A DNA stretch of 64,000 bases from Kineococcus sp. NBC_00420 (lineage in GTDB: Bacteria; Actinomycetota; Actinomycetes; Actinomycetales; Kineococcaceae), in assembly GCF_036021035.1 (NCBI RefSeq), contig NZ_CP107930.1, positions 372,001 to 436,000 on the forward strand, in the 5' to 3' direction. A program made the position numbers and the translations under genes. Under the pieces are notes generated by a model. That model searched no databases, had not been told where the DNA came from, and was given only the letters and a program-made list of their open reading frames with translations. Positions 42,867 through 51,870 of this stretch are shown here, piece by piece (within the stretch, counting starts at the first letter, position 1; each line of letters opens with the position of its first letter).

Positions 42867-43856
42867 GTGAGCCCCGACGCGCAGTCAACCGTTCCCGCCT
42901 CCTCGCCGGACTGGCGAACCGAACTGGCTCACCTCGACTCCGCCGCCGCGGCCTGCGCTCGTGACCGCGCCGGAACAGTTCTGACGTGGGCCCGCGGCAG
43001 CAACCCCGACGCGTGTGCGGTTACCGCCAGCACCGTCCAGTACGCGGCCTCGATCACCAAGCAGTTCACCGCAGCCCTCATCGCCCGCGCCGTCCTGGAC
43101 GGCCTGCTCCGCGAAGACACCGCCCTGCGCGCGGTCCTGCCTCACCTGCCCACCTGGGCCCGCGATGTCACCGTGCACCACCTCATCCACCACACCGCAG
43201 GCCTGCCCACCACGCAGGCCGTGACCGCAGCCGCCGGGTGCGCCGAGCACGACCTGGACAACGATCGCGTCCTGCAGGCCCTGACCCGCATCGATCAGCC
43301 GCAGCACCCACCGGGGCGAGCCTTCGCCTACAGCAACACCGGCTACGTCCTGCTGGCTGAGGTGCTGCACCGCGTCACCGGCACCGACCTGGACGTCCTG
43401 GCCCGTGCCGTCCTCTTCGCGCCCTTGGGCTTGGCCAGCGCCCGCTGGGGTGGACCCCCGGTCGCTGTCGTCCCCGGGCAGCCCACCCCACCGGGCACGA
43501 CGGGCGACGGTGGACTGTGGCTGAGCACCGCGGACCTGCTGCGCTGGCTGACGGCTCTCAACGAGGACGCTCTGGGCTCCGCCGTGACGGAACTGATGAG
43601 CCAGCCAGGACTGCTGCAGGATGGAACGACCGTGCCCTACGCGTGGGGCGCAACCGCCCGCCGGCACCCGAGGGGAACCTTGTTCACCCACGGCGGGGAC
43701 TGGCCCGGTTGGACCGCGAAGACCGTGCGCCAGCCCGCAACCGGTGCCGCGGTGGCGGTGATGACCTACGGGGCCGACGCGGTCGCGGTCAGCACCGCGG
43801 CCGTGAACGTCGTCGAGTACCTGCTGCCTGCGTGGCCCGGCGGAGAGGGGAGCTGA
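42867..43856 (+). CDS. Beta-lactamase-family serine hydrolase
   Basis: A 329-residue class-C-like hydrolase. The active-site SxxK is SITK (62-65), the tyrosine triad is YSN (from 155) and the third motif is HGG (from 275). HLIHHTAGLPTT marks the family. No signal peptide is evident, so it is probably a cytoplasmic esterase/peptidase rather than a secreted beta-lactamase. GTG 42867. The decayed gene at 5800-6968 belongs to the same family. Confidence 0.87.
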   Translation: MSPDAQSTVPASSPDWRTELAHLDSAAAACARDRAGTVLTWARGSNPDACAVTASTVQYAASITKQFTAALIARAVLDGLLREDTALRAVLPHLPTWARDVTVHHLIHHTAGLPTTQAVTAAAGCAEHDLDNDRVLQALTRIDQPQHPPGRAFAYSNTGYVLLAEVLHRVTGTDLDVLARAVLFAPLGLASARWGGPPVAVVPGQPTPPGTTGDGGLWLSTADLLRWLTALNEDALGSAVTELMSQPGLLQDGTTVPYAWGATARRHPRGTLFTHGGDWPGWTAKTVRQPATGAAVAVMTYGADAVAVSTAAVNVVEYLLPAWPGGEGS

Positions 43857-43905
43857 ACGACCTCCCGATCATCCCGCCCGCCGTACGTGCTCCCCGCCCC
43901 TGCTG

Positions 43906-44970
43906 TCAGATCGCGAGGTCGAGGTAGCCGCGCCCGGCCACCACCAGCGCACCCAACGCAGAACCCGGCTCAGGCTCCGCCTCGAGCCCCAGGAAACAGA
44001 CCTCGCACCGTGCGTTGTACGTCATCACCCAGCACGCCGCCGCCGCAGCCGCCCACTGCTCACCGACCACAAACCCAGGTCGGGCCCGCTGGTAGTCCTC
44101 CAGGAACGCCGCCACCTGCGCGACCGTCGGGGCGGCCGCGTTCGCGGACCCGCCCGCGGTGTAGGAACCGGCGCACATCCCCACCAGCACCGCCTCCGGA
44201 CGCGCAGTCAGGCTGTCCCAGTCGAACGCCCCACTCACCACGACCTCCCCGACGGAACCGCCGTCCTCGCCGGCTTCTGCGGGCCGCAGGAGCACGTTGC
44301 CGTCGTACCAGTCGCTGTGCCCGATGACGTCGGACCCCAGCAGACCGCGGCTCCCGAAACCGTTCAGCACCCCGGCCGCCTCGCCAGCCAGATCGTCCAC
44401 CCACCCGAAACGCTCCGGCCGATGGGTGAAGTCGAAGATCGGGTCATGCGGTACCGGCCAGGGACCCTCCTCGTAGCGCGCCCACGCCGGCGCCCCCGCC
44501 CGCAACGGCCCACCCAGAACAGGGTCAGCCGCCAACGGCCGCAACAGGTCGATCTGTTCGGCGAGACCGGCGACCAGCGCCCGCCGAACAGCAGGCTCGG
44601 TGGCGTCGGCGAGTTCCCCCTCGCTCAGCAGCGTCTCGGCCACCACCACCCGCCCGTCCTCCACGGTGGGCCCGTGCACCGGTCGGGGGCAGGGGTAGCC
44701 GCGGGCGGCCAGGTGGCGCTGAGCTTGGACTGCGGCGGCGAGGTGGGCGAGGTCAGCGCCGCGGCGGTGAACCTTCAGCGCGACGTCGCGTCCATCGTCG
44801 AGTCGGCAGCCGTAGACCGCGGCGACCCGCCCGGCGCGGAAGAGAACCTGGCGCAGCCCTGAGCCGACCTGATCACGCAGGTACCGGTCGAGCCAGGCGT
44901 CGACCTCGTGCTGCGGCACCGGACCGAACGTGGCCCGTTCGATCCCGTCCACGACCTCCTCCGCCGTCAC
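43906..44970 (-). CDS. Aminoglycoside-phosphotransferase-family kinase
   Basis: A 354-residue APH-fold protein. The N-lobe has GRDVALKVHRRG with the ATP-binding Lys, the catalytic loop is IGHSDWYDGNVLL and the metal Asp is in GAFDWDSL. It differs clearly from the other kinase at 40654-41610. The substrate is unknown; both may inactivate or phosphorylate small molecules. ATG 44970. Confidence 0.85.
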   Translation of the reverse strand: MTAEEVVDGIERATFGPVPQHEVDAWLDRYLRDQVGSGLRQVLFRAGRVAAVYGCRLDDGRDVALKVHRRGADLAHLAAAVQAQRHLAARGYPCPRPVHGPTVEDGRVVVAETLLSEGELADATEPAVRRALVAGLAEQIDLLRPLAADPVLGGPLRAGAPAWARYEEGPWPVPHDPIFDFTHRPERFGWVDDLAGEAAGVLNGFGSRGLLGSDVIGHSDWYDGNVLLRPAEAGEDGGSVGEVVVSGAFDWDSLTARPEAVLVGMCAGSYTAGGSANAAAPTVAQVAAFLEDYQRARPGFVVGEQWAAAAAACWVMTYNARCEVCFLGLEAEPEPGSALGALVVAGRGYLDLAI

Positions 44971-45032
44971 CGGTGCCTACTCGCCCAGCGCGATGTGATC
45001 ATGCGGCCACCTTCTCCAACCTCGACAAGGAA

Positions 45033-45058
45033 CGCACGGTCATCCCGCGCTGCGCGTA
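45033..45058 (+). repeat. Dispersed polar repeat
   Basis: CGCACGGTCATCCCGCGCTG followed by CGCG. Confidence 0.7.
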
Positions 45059-45087
45059 CAGCCAGGTCGACGACCAGACGACGGACG

Positions 45088-45462
45088 TCAGCTGCTTGGC
45101 GGCTGGAGGACGCACAGCTCATTGCCATCTGGGTCGGCCAGGACGTGCCAACGCCAGCCGTGCTCGACGATGGCTTCGGACGTCAGGCGGACACCGCCGG
45201 CCGCCTCCACTCGCGCCACCTCACCGTCCAAGTCTTCGGTCCGCAGGTCCAGGTGCACCCGGTTCTTGTCGGACTTCTGATCCCCCGTGCGCTGCAGGAG
45301 CAACTCCACTCCCTGTCCGCCGGACGGGACCAAGCTCAGGTAGGCACCTCCTCCGTAACCATCGCGGTGGTAACCGAGGACCGTTGTCCAGAAGTCCGCC
45401 GCCCTGTCGAGGTCGCTGGTGTCCAGGACTACGATCAGTTCTCCGTGCGAGTAGCGCTGCAT
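45088..45462 (-). CDS. VOC-family (glyoxalase/bleomycin-resistance fold) protein
   Basis: A 124-residue single VOC domain: ELIVVLDTSDLDRAADFWTT at the start and ADPDGNELCVLQPP at the end, with the usual metal-ligand positions (NRVHLDLRTEDLD). ATG 45462 is chosen over the longer open frame. Homologues bind metals and small toxic ligands or catalyse dioxygen or isomerase chemistry. Function here unknown. Confidence 0.85.
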   Translation of the reverse strand: MQRYSHGELIVVLDTSDLDRAADFWTTVLGYHRDGYGGGAYLSLVPSGGQGVELLLQRTGDQKSDKNRVHLDLRTEDLDGEVARVEAAGGVRLTSEAIVEHGWRWHVLADPDGNELCVLQPPSS

Positions 45463-45517
45463 GTGCCGAGCCTGGCACCGAGCGACCTCTGCAACGACCT
45501 GGTGCTGTGCACGCGGC

Positions 45518-45541
45518 GCGCGGTCATCCCGCAATGCGGTC
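45518..45541 (+). repeat. Dispersed polar repeat
   Basis: GCGCGGTCATCCCGCAATGC followed by GGTC. Confidence 0.65.
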
Positions 45542-45575
45542 GTGTCGTCGCTTGGTGGGACCTCAGACTGAGTCC

Positions 45576-45782
45576 ATGACGAAGCGACCCCACGTCGACT
45601 GGACGGCCGCCGAGATGTCGAGGCTCTCCGACGAGGAGCTGCGACTTCGTCGTGAAGATGCCCGCCGTGCGGAAGTCCGAGCGGATGCTCCTGGGGTAGG
45701 GCGATCGAGCAAGGGGCGGCGCCTCTGGCGTATGAACCGCGAGCTTGTCGAGTCAGAGATGGCGACTCGCGGCCTGTTGTAG
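45576..45782 (+). CDS. Small charged hypothetical protein
   Basis: A 68-residue protein from ATG 45576, rich in Arg and Glu and predicted helical: WTAAEMSRLSDEELRLRRED and then GRRLWRMNRELVESEMATRG. No membrane segment. Function not recognised. A dispersed repeat follows its stop. Confidence 0.55.
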   Translation: MTKRPHVDWTAAEMSRLSDEELRLRREDARRAEVRADAPGVGRSSKGRRLWRMNRELVESEMATRGLL

Positions 45783-45809
45783 CAGCGGACCCAGCCGCAA
45801 CAGGCGAGA

Positions 45810-45838
45810 CTTCACGGTCATCCCGCAGAACGCGCGGC
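45810..45838 (+). repeat. Dispersed polar repeat
   Basis: TTCACGGTCATCCCGCAGAA followed by CGCGCGG. Confidence 0.7.
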
Positions 45839-45881
45839 CCACGGACCCGCGCACCCCGGCCGACACCTACTCCCACAGCTC

Positions 45882-46502
45882 ATGCGTCACAGTGCCTTGG
45901 TGAGCGTGCTCCCGTGCCATGACCTCTCCGCCGCTAACTGGCTCCAGACCAGTGACCGGCCCTGGAACCAGCTGGTCACCCTCGGACCCGCCGGCTACGA
46001 CGCCTACGCCCGCCTGCGCTTCATCCCCGACCCCACCCACCCCGGCCAAAGCGAAGGGGACGTCGACTTCGACCCGGGCCCCGACGCCCCCAGCGAGAAC
46101 GACCAGATGCGCTCCGCCCTCACGCTGCTCACCACGCACACCACCACCGAGCGGTGCTACTTCGCCATCTGGGACGGCTGGGGTCTGCTCCCCACCGACA
46201 AGACCACCGCCCGCCTGCAGCTGCCCAACCGGAACTACTTCCTCTTCGATGGCGCCGTTGCCGACCTCGGCGACGGCGCGCAGTGGAATCGGGTGCTGTC
46301 AGGACCAGCCGGGGCGTGGCCGTCTGGACCCGACCCCGCGTTCGTGTGGCCAGCAGATCGCACCTGGTGCCTGACCAAGGACGTCGACCCGCACTACGCC
46401 ACCATCGCCGCCTCGAGCGTGGCGATCACGGCCCTGCTGAACCACCCCGGCCTGGACATCGTCCCCGCCGACCTCGCCGAGGAACCTCTCCACTACCTGT
46501 GA
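45882..46502 (+). CDS. Hypothetical protein, 206 residues
   Basis: Globular protein with Trp/Tyr/Asp-rich stretches: DRPWNQLVTLGPAGYDAYAR near the start, TERCYFAIWDGWG in the middle and WCLTKDVDPHYATIAAS towards the end. No signal peptide, membrane helix or catalytic motif. I recall similar unannotated proteins in actinobacteria. Start ATG 45882; an internal GTG nearby is an alternative. Confidence 0.7.
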   Translation: MRHSALVSVLPCHDLSAANWLQTSDRPWNQLVTLGPAGYDAYARLRFIPDPTHPGQSEGDVDFDPGPDAPSENDQMRSALTLLTTHTTTERCYFAIWDGWGLLPTDKTTARLQLPNRNYFLFDGAVADLGDGAQWNRVLSGPAGAWPSGPDPAFVWPADRTWCLTKDVDPHYATIAASSVAITALLNHPGLDIVPADLAEEPLHYL

Positions 46503-46543
46503 CCCTGCCGAACGCAGGTTCCTCGCTCCAGGAAGAGTGCGGA

Positions 46544-46568
46544 GCGCACGGTCATCCCGCGGTGCGGG
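46544..46568 (+). repeat. Dispersed polar repeat, hairpin form
   Basis: GCGCACGGTCATCCCGCGGT followed by GCGG; CGCAC and GTGCG can pair. Confidence 0.75.
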
Positions 46569-46616
46569 GCGTCGTCGATCTCACGGTCTTGGTGAAAAAC
46601 GAGTAGCCCAGACATC

Positions 46617-47237
46617 TCACCAGCCAGTCTCTGTCGAGGCCGTCGTTCCAGACGGCGACGCCTCCGCTGCGATATCAAGGTCGACTTGAACCTGTCCAGA
46701 TACATCCGCACTTGATGGCCCGCTCCAGCGCGCCGGAGCCGTCCATCGGTACGAACCAGGCTCAGCCTCGGAAAAGTCGACGTACCACCCCGTGAAGTAC
46801 CCGAACGATCCCCCGCCTTGAGAATCAACATCGTTGACCGCCTGATCGGTGACGAACACCCGACCCTGGCCATGACCAGCGTCAACGCCCTGGTGGTCCA
46901 TTCTGGACGCCAACACGAAAGTCCCACCAGAGACGCCCCCCGGCAGCGCACTCAAGACCGCGATGACGCACGGGGTGACCTCGGACAACGGGCCACCGGC
47001 AGCGCCGTCGGGTGAGCCCTTCGCGTAGGTCATCCGCCACATGAGCGCCGGGCCGGGTGAGTCAGCGTCGTCCTGCGCCTGCACGCGAGCACTGACCTGA
47101 CCCACCACCTCCGAGCACTCGGTAGTCACCGGCGCAGGATGCGCCTCGGTCTCATCAGAACAACCAGCAACGGCTGGGATCAGCAGGAAGCTCATGAAAG
47201 CGACGGCCGACCTCGTACTTGATGCCCTCTTCTGCAT
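46617..47237 (-). CDS. Predicted lipoprotein
   Basis: A 206-residue exported protein. ATG 47237 has AGGAGAAG upstream. The signal sequence MQKRASSTRSAVAFMSFLLI ends in a lipobox, VAGC. The mature part is Gly/Ser/Asp-rich with SFGYFTGWYVDFSEAEPGSY. Function unknown. A second lipoprotein gene lies just upstream on the same strand. Confidence 0.75.
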   Translation of the reverse strand: MQKRASSTRSAVAFMSFLLIPAVAGCSDETEAHPAPVTTECSEVVGQVSARVQAQDDADSPGPALMWRMTYAKGSPDGAAGGPLSEVTPCVIAVLSALPGGVSGGTFVLASRMDHQGVDAGHGQGRVFVTDQAVNDVDSQGGGSFGYFTGWYVDFSEAEPGSYRWTAPARWSGPSSADVSGQVQVDLDIAAEASPSGTTASTETGW

Positions 47238-47392
47238 AGCTTCTCCTGGCTCGTCCCATGACGTCACGGGTGAGATGACCTCGGACTCACCACGGTTCCC
47301 TCGTCACCAAGATGGCCTAGAAGGTTCTGAACTAGGTCCAACGCACGCTCACCGCGCAGAGCGTGCCCCTCGCGGTCATGGCGCTGCGCGCC

Positions 47393-47416
47393 GTCACGGT
47401 CATCCCGCCTTCAGCG
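47393..47416 (+). repeat. Dispersed polar repeat
   Basis: GTCACGGTCATCCCGCCTTC, in the 282-base gap between the two lipoprotein genes. Confidence 0.65.
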
Positions 47417-47519
47417 AAAGTCGCCGACCGAGGATGAGCATCGCGGCGGCCCGGGCGAACCTGACGGCTGAGTACGACTAGCCCACTGCCCGCGAGGTCT
47501 GAGCGGTGGATATCCCACC

Positions 47520-48470
47520 TCAACCCGTGGGTAAGCGCAGGACACTGCCCAAGCGCACGACACCGGCCCCGTACTGCTCGTCGAGACGACGCTGATCGCC
47601 TTCACGAGCCAGCAGAGCCGTGGCGGTGACCTGCCCGGCCAACTGATCCAGCTGGAGGTCGAGCAGCGGCAGCAGCGCCTCGGGCCCGTCGAGAGCGTCT
47701 CGCACAGAGGTCAGCTCCGCGGCGGAGTGCGCGGCGGCGCTGACGCACAACGCGCCGCCCCAGACCGCCCGCACCGCGGACTCCATCTCAGCGAGGTCCC
47801 CAGTGGTCGAGACGTTCAAGACGTAGCGCAACGGGTCGTTCGCGCTTTCACTTCCGGCCCCCAGCTCCTCCGGGGTCACAGTGGGCTGGTCGATCCACAG
47901 CAGGCCGTACCCCGAGACGGCCTCGGCCCGCACCGACGCGGCCTGCAGCGCCTCCTCGGTGGTCCGCGCCGAATCCAGCGGTTGCCACCCGCCCACCGGT
48001 TCTGGGCAAGGACTGGTGAAGGACGGCTCCGGTCCCCGCGTTTGATCCTCCAGGTCCGCCGGGCTGGCGGGGCGGGCGGGTGCGGTGAGCCGGATCGCGT
48101 CGCCCTGCGGCGTCCCGGTGATGACGAAAGAGCCGTACCGGCTCTGCAGCACCGACTCGTAGGAGCCCGCGGGCAGGGAGGCGAAGTCCCAGCCCATCAG
48201 GTCCGGACCTCCGCACTGCGGCGGTAGCGACATCGCGATACCGCCCACGCATAGCTGCGGGCCGTGGCTCTCGTCCTGCAGGACAAACCCGGTGGCCTCG
48301 AAGGGCCCCGGGTGCGCGTCGGGGACGAGGTCGGGTCGTGCCACGTCGGACGTCCCCGGACCGGGCCGACCGCTGGGTGATGAACCACCAGGCACCGAGG
48401 CCTGCTGCCCGCACGCGCTGACAAGGAGAACGGCCAGCAGTCCCGTCCAGGCGAGGAGACGTGAGGTCAT
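47520..48470 (-). CDS. Predicted lipoprotein
   Basis: A 316-residue exported protein. The signal is MTSRLLAWTGLLAVLLVSAC with a lipobox ending at that Cys. A Pro/Ser/Gly linker leads to two regions: one with four cysteines (LCVGGIAMSLPPQCGG and SPCPEPVGGW) and a C-terminal helical part. ATG 48470 is chosen; upstream frame crosses a dispersed repeat. Function unknown. Confidence 0.75.
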   Translation of the reverse strand: MTSRLLAWTGLLAVLLVSACGQQASVPGGSSPSGRPGPGTSDVARPDLVPDAHPGPFEATGFVLQDESHGPQLCVGGIAMSLPPQCGGPDLMGWDFASLPAGSYESVLQSRYGSFVITGTPQGDAIRLTAPARPASPADLEDQTRGPEPSFTSPCPEPVGGWQPLDSARTTEEALQAASVRAEAVSGYGLLWIDQPTVTPEELGAGSESANDPLRYVLNVSTTGDLAEMESAVRAVWGGALCVSAAAHSAAELTSVRDALDGPEALLPLLDLQLDQLAGQVTATALLAREGDQRRLDEQYGAGVVRLGSVLRLPTG

Positions 48471-48539
48471 GATGGTTCGACGTAGCCGGTCCGCGGCCCG
48501 TTCCCCACCAACATCACGAGACCGCCCGGTGAGCTGAGA

Positions 48540-48570
48540 CTTCACGGTCATCCCGCGTTGTGCGCGGTCC
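48540..48570 (+). repeat. Dispersed polar repeat
   Basis: CTTCACGGTCATCCCGCGTT followed by GTGCGCGGTCC. The rest of the 48471-48767 gap shows nothing recognisable. Confidence 0.7.
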
Positions 48571-48767
48571 TGCGCTGGTGGCGATGCCGTAGACATGGCG
48601 AATTGAGGACGGTCACTGAGAACGTCGATCAAGCCGCATCGCCAACGACGCAGCCACAGACCATCTAGATCCCCAGCTCAAGACAGCACCGGGTCAGACG
48701 ATGAAGACGGAAACGAACTCGTTCCCGTCGCCGCACCCAGCAGGCCCCGGCCCCCTCCAGGAGCGTC

Positions 48768-49790
48768 ATGACGTCTATCAGCGCTACAGGCGGCGTCCAC
48801 AAGACGCTGCCTCAGCCCACCGCCACCAACGCAGCTAAGGGCCTACAGCGCGCCGAATCGGCCACCGCCAGCACTGTCGCTCTCACCGGGGCCGCCAGCA
48901 GCCCCGGACCTGACACCGTCGAGGTCAGCGGCCACTCCATCCTGCTCTCACGTCTGTTCCCCGGTCAGGACGCCGCGACAGCGACGCAGGTACGCCCACC
49001 CGGCAGCAACCCTGACGGGGTATCGATCGCCTCCTTCCTGACCACCAGCGATCGCAGCGCAATCTCCTCGCTGTACGAATACGCCCGTGACCACGGCATC
49101 GACGCCGCAGACATCGACAACATCGCCTTCGACCTGGGCGGCTACCGCCGCACGGCGCCAGGCGTCCTCCAAGACACCGTCGGGCAGATGTTCGACGAAG
49201 ACGGCGAACCCATCACCTACGCCTTCAGCCAGCACGATGAGGCCACGGCCATCGACATCTTGGGTAGTCGCGCCGCCAGCGACAGCGCTCTGCCCCGCGG
49301 CTTCCTCGAGCACCTGCTGGACCCCGGTCTGACGGGCGGCAACCACGCCACCAACTTCGACGTCTTGCAGAGAGTCGTCTACGCCACCTCGGCTTCCGGA
49401 GCTGACGGCTCCCGCGACCCGCACGCCACCATCGCCCCGCGACCACTGGAGCGGCTGGCTCAGATGAAGGCCGCCGGCCTGATACCCACCCCTGCGCAAA
49501 TGCGTGCCACCGCCGCGGGCGCCGTCATCGGCCCCAACGGTCAGCCCGTCTCGCTCTTTGAGCAGTACGCTTCCCGTCTGGGGACGGCGGCGGCCGCGCT
49601 CAGCGACGCGGACAAGGACCTCCTGGGACCGTTGTACGCGGCCACCGCCAGCCAGTACGGCCCGTTGAGTACGCAGATGAAGCAGGTTGATGAGCTCGCC
49701 CGCACCTTGGCGACGGTGCGCGCATTGGGCCATGGCGACGACCTCGGAGACTTCCTCAAACAGCTGCTGCAGGACCGCGCGCCGAAGTAG
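48768..49790 (+). CDS. Hypothetical protein, 340 residues
   Basis: ATG 48768 has AGGAGCG upstream. The first ~75 residues are Ala/Thr/Ser-rich. The rest looks globular and helical: DRSAISSLYEYARDHGIDAA, FDLGGYRRTAPGVLQDT and MKAAGLIPTPAQMRATAAGA. No signal peptide or membrane segment. The style recalls flagellum-associated or secreted helical proteins, but no family is recognised. Confidence 0.7.
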   Translation: MTSISATGGVHKTLPQPTATNAAKGLQRAESATASTVALTGAASSPGPDTVEVSGHSILLSRLFPGQDAATATQVRPPGSNPDGVSIASFLTTSDRSAISSLYEYARDHGIDAADIDNIAFDLGGYRRTAPGVLQDTVGQMFDEDGEPITYAFSQHDEATAIDILGSRAASDSALPRGFLEHLLDPGLTGGNHATNFDVLQRVVYATSASGADGSRDPHATIAPRPLERLAQMKAAGLIPTPAQMRATAAGAVIGPNGQPVSLFEQYASRLGTAAAALSDADKDLLGPLYAATASQYGPLSTQMKQVDELARTLATVRALGHGDDLGDFLKQLLQDRAPK

Positions 49791-50336
49791 TCACCGAGCT
49801 CGTTCCGACCCCGTGCTCGGCGACGTCACGGTCATTCCGCTGACCAGGATGTCGCCGACATCCGCACCCAAGAGCGGCAGAAACAACCTCTGGACGGCGC
49901 GCCTCATCCGACGACTTTGCACCCTCGCAACGCCCACAGCAACCACCATTGTCACCCCCACAAGAGCGACCTGGACCAGCGGCGCGAAGAGCAGACCGAG
50001 CACCGCGGTCGAGGAGTCCGAGGTCAAGACGCTCCACAACGCCCACACCGTGAAGGCCAGCAACAGCAGGTCTCCCACGAGCACCACAGCGAGCGCACCA
50101 CGCCAGTGCCGGCGCACGGAGACACCCACGACGACCGCGGCGGCGAACGGCAGCAGCGCCCACCCCGTGAAGACGATCGCGAACACCACCGCTCCGACGC
50201 TCTCGGTGGTGAGTTCCCAACTCGTCAGGGTCGCTGTCGTCGCCAGGGTCGTCACCGCCCCTACCGCAGGCAGCCCCACCAGAGCCAGCAGGAGGGGGTC
50301 GCGCAGCGACGATGATCGGCGGGACGCAGTGCTCAC
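49791..50336 (-). CDS. Four-helix membrane protein
   Basis: A 181-residue integral membrane protein starting at GTG 50336. Four hydrophobic helices are clear (LLLALVGLPAVGAVTTLA, VVFAIVFTGWALLPFAAAVV, LAVVLVGDLLLLAFTVWAL and FAPLVQVALVGVTMVVAVGV). The last ~25 residues are encoded by a reverse-read copy of the dispersed repeat (49824-49862). Function unknown. Convergent with the preceding gene. Confidence 0.7.
   Translation of the reverse strand: MSTASRRSSSLRDPLLLALVGLPAVGAVTTLATTATLTSWELTTESVGAVVFAIVFTGWALLPFAAAVVVGVSVRRHWRGALAVVLVGDLLLLAFTVWALWSVLTSDSSTAVLGLLFAPLVQVALVGVTMVVAVGVARVQSRRMRRAVQRLFLPLLGADVGDILVSGMTVTSPSTGSERAR
49824..49862 (+). repeat. Dispersed polar repeat, CTGACCAGGATGTCG variant, inside a gene end
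   Basis: GTCACGGTCATTCCGCTGAC followed by CAGGATGTCGCCGAC. On the opposite strand it encodes the C-terminus of the four-helix membrane protein. Confidence 0.7.
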
Positions 50337-50538
50337 ACGTCACGGTGACATCCGCACGGTATCCGTGGGGCGTTGCAGCCTTGCGCTCATCAAGATGCGC
50401 GCGATCACAACCCAGAAGACTCGACCAGCGACCCAGCGGTCATGGCGATGACTGGACGCAAGCCAGGCCCGAAGATCACCCGCCCATCGCCGAAAAACCG
50501 CAGTCAAGACCACGTCCGCAGTGCACCGCGGACGGTGC

Positions 50539-51123
50539 TCACGCCAGGCTGTCGATCACCGGCCGCAGGAACGCCTCGAGGCTCCGCTCATCGTCGAGAA
50601 GGGCTGAGCTGACCACGACCACACCGGGCTCGAGGACCCACCCCGCGCTGCCTTCGACCGGCACCTCGCGCAGGTTCAGGGAGAAGGGCCGCAACGGGCG
50701 TCCCAGCGTGCCCTCGTAGCTGTTGACGAAGTGCACCAACCCCAGCGAGCCGTTCTCAGCACGCGCCTGCTCGGCCAGCTGCACCTGCCGGCTCCACCGG
50801 GTGAAGTCCTCGAAGTGCTGCTCGACCAGGGCCTGCAGCACCGGCAGGTCCTCCAGCCCCGGCCAACGGGGCGGGCCGAAGGGCGCGGCGTCATCGGAAC
50901 GTTCAGCCAACGCGCGGGGCCACCACCGTTCCCACTGCCGGATCGCCTCACCGAGGTCGACACCCACCGGCTGCACCGCAACCGACGGCTGCAGAGGCGG
51001 AAGGTCTGGCTGTGCGGAGGCGTAGCGACCCAGACCAGCAGCGTCACGCACGTACAGCGCCAGCGTCAGGGGGCCGTCGAAGCCGCTCTTGATCTGCCAG
51101 CTGGGGACACCCGCCATGTGCAT
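50539..51123 (-). CDS. Hypothetical protein, 194 residues
   Basis: ATG 51123 has AAGGG upstream. The protein is globular, with VDLGEAIRQWERWWPRALAE, PVLQALVEQHFEDFTRWSRQ and a C-terminal VVVVSSALLDDERSLEAFLR. No membrane helix or catalytic motif. Family not recognised. From 50337 to 50538 I see nothing convincing. Confidence 0.68.
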   Translation of the reverse strand: MHMAGVPSWQIKSGFDGPLTLALYVRDAAGLGRYASAQPDLPPLQPSVAVQPVGVDLGEAIRQWERWWPRALAERSDDAAPFGPPRWPGLEDLPVLQALVEQHFEDFTRWSRQVQLAEQARAENGSLGLVHFVNSYEGTLGRPLRPFSLNLREVPVEGSAGWVLEPGVVVVSSALLDDERSLEAFLRPVIDSLA

Positions 51124-51372
51124 GACGACCACCCTTCACGAGGCGAGACGCCGCGACAAGGGCAACCGTTCGGCGCTAGCCCGACGCGCGGGCATCTTGC
51201 GACCTGTGATCGCACCGCCACCGGAGCAGCATCGATAGACAACCGAACAGTTGAGAGCCGCAAACCTTTACGCCTCCTCGCCCGCGGAGCGAGGCAACCC
51301 GGCCCGCGGGCTCATCGTCGTCCTTAGTGAGAGGTGTCGCAGACAAGTCCTAGGCAGAGGGGAGGCAGAGCG

Positions 51373-51870
51373 ATGCAGATGCCGTTCGAGCAGTTCGTCG
51401 ACCACAACGCCCGAGCACTCCTCGGCAGCGCCTACCTACTCACCGGCGACACCCACGCCGCCGAAGACCTTCTCCAAGACGCCCTCGAACGAGTCTTCAT
51501 GCATTGGTCACGTGTACTGGACCCCCTGCCCTACACGCGCACCGTCATGGCCCGCCGCGTCACCGACGGCTGGCGCGCCTCTCGCCGCAGGCCACGCCAG
51601 GAACCCCTCATCGTCGATGACCACGATGTTCCCGTCCCCGACACCACCCAAGGCCACGCCGAGCACGCCGACATGGCCGCCCTCCTGCGCCAACTTCCAC
51701 CCCGACAACGAGCCGTGATCGTCCTGCGCTACTACGAAGACCGTTCAGAAGCGGAGATCGCCCATGCCTTGGACTGCGCGCCGGGCACGGTGAAGTCCCA
51801 GGCCGCGAAGGCCCTCCGCACGCTGCGCCAACTCACCGACGACCTCACCGAGCACGGGAGAGCGACGTGA
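51373..51870 (+). CDS. ECF sigma factor (SigE-like)
   Basis: A 165-residue RNA-polymerase sigma factor. Region 2 is FVDHNARALLGSAYLLTGDT with AEDLLQDALERVF, and region 4 is LRQLPPRQRAVIVLRYYEDR followed by the helix-turn-helix EAEIAHALDCAPGTVKSQAA. ATG 51373 has GGGAGG upstream. The stop overlaps the next gene by 4 bases; that gene is probably its membrane regulator. First of three such pairs within 9 kb. Confidence 0.92.
   Translation: MQMPFEQFVDHNARALLGSAYLLTGDTHAAEDLLQDALERVFMHWSRVLDPLPYTRTVMARRVTDGWRASRRRPRQEPLIVDDHDVPVPDTTQGHAEHADMAALLRQLPPRQRAVIVLRYYEDRSEAEIAHALDCAPGTVKSQAAKALRTLRQLTDDLTEHGRAT

Noticed and set aside
42867-43856. Calling this serine hydrolase an antibiotic-resistance beta-lactamase
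   Set aside because: Motifs fit the broad class C-like family but there is no signal peptide and no resistance-specific evidence.
47433-47481. 15-codon ORF MSIAAARANLTAEYD
   Set aside because: Too short and without a ribosome site to be supported.
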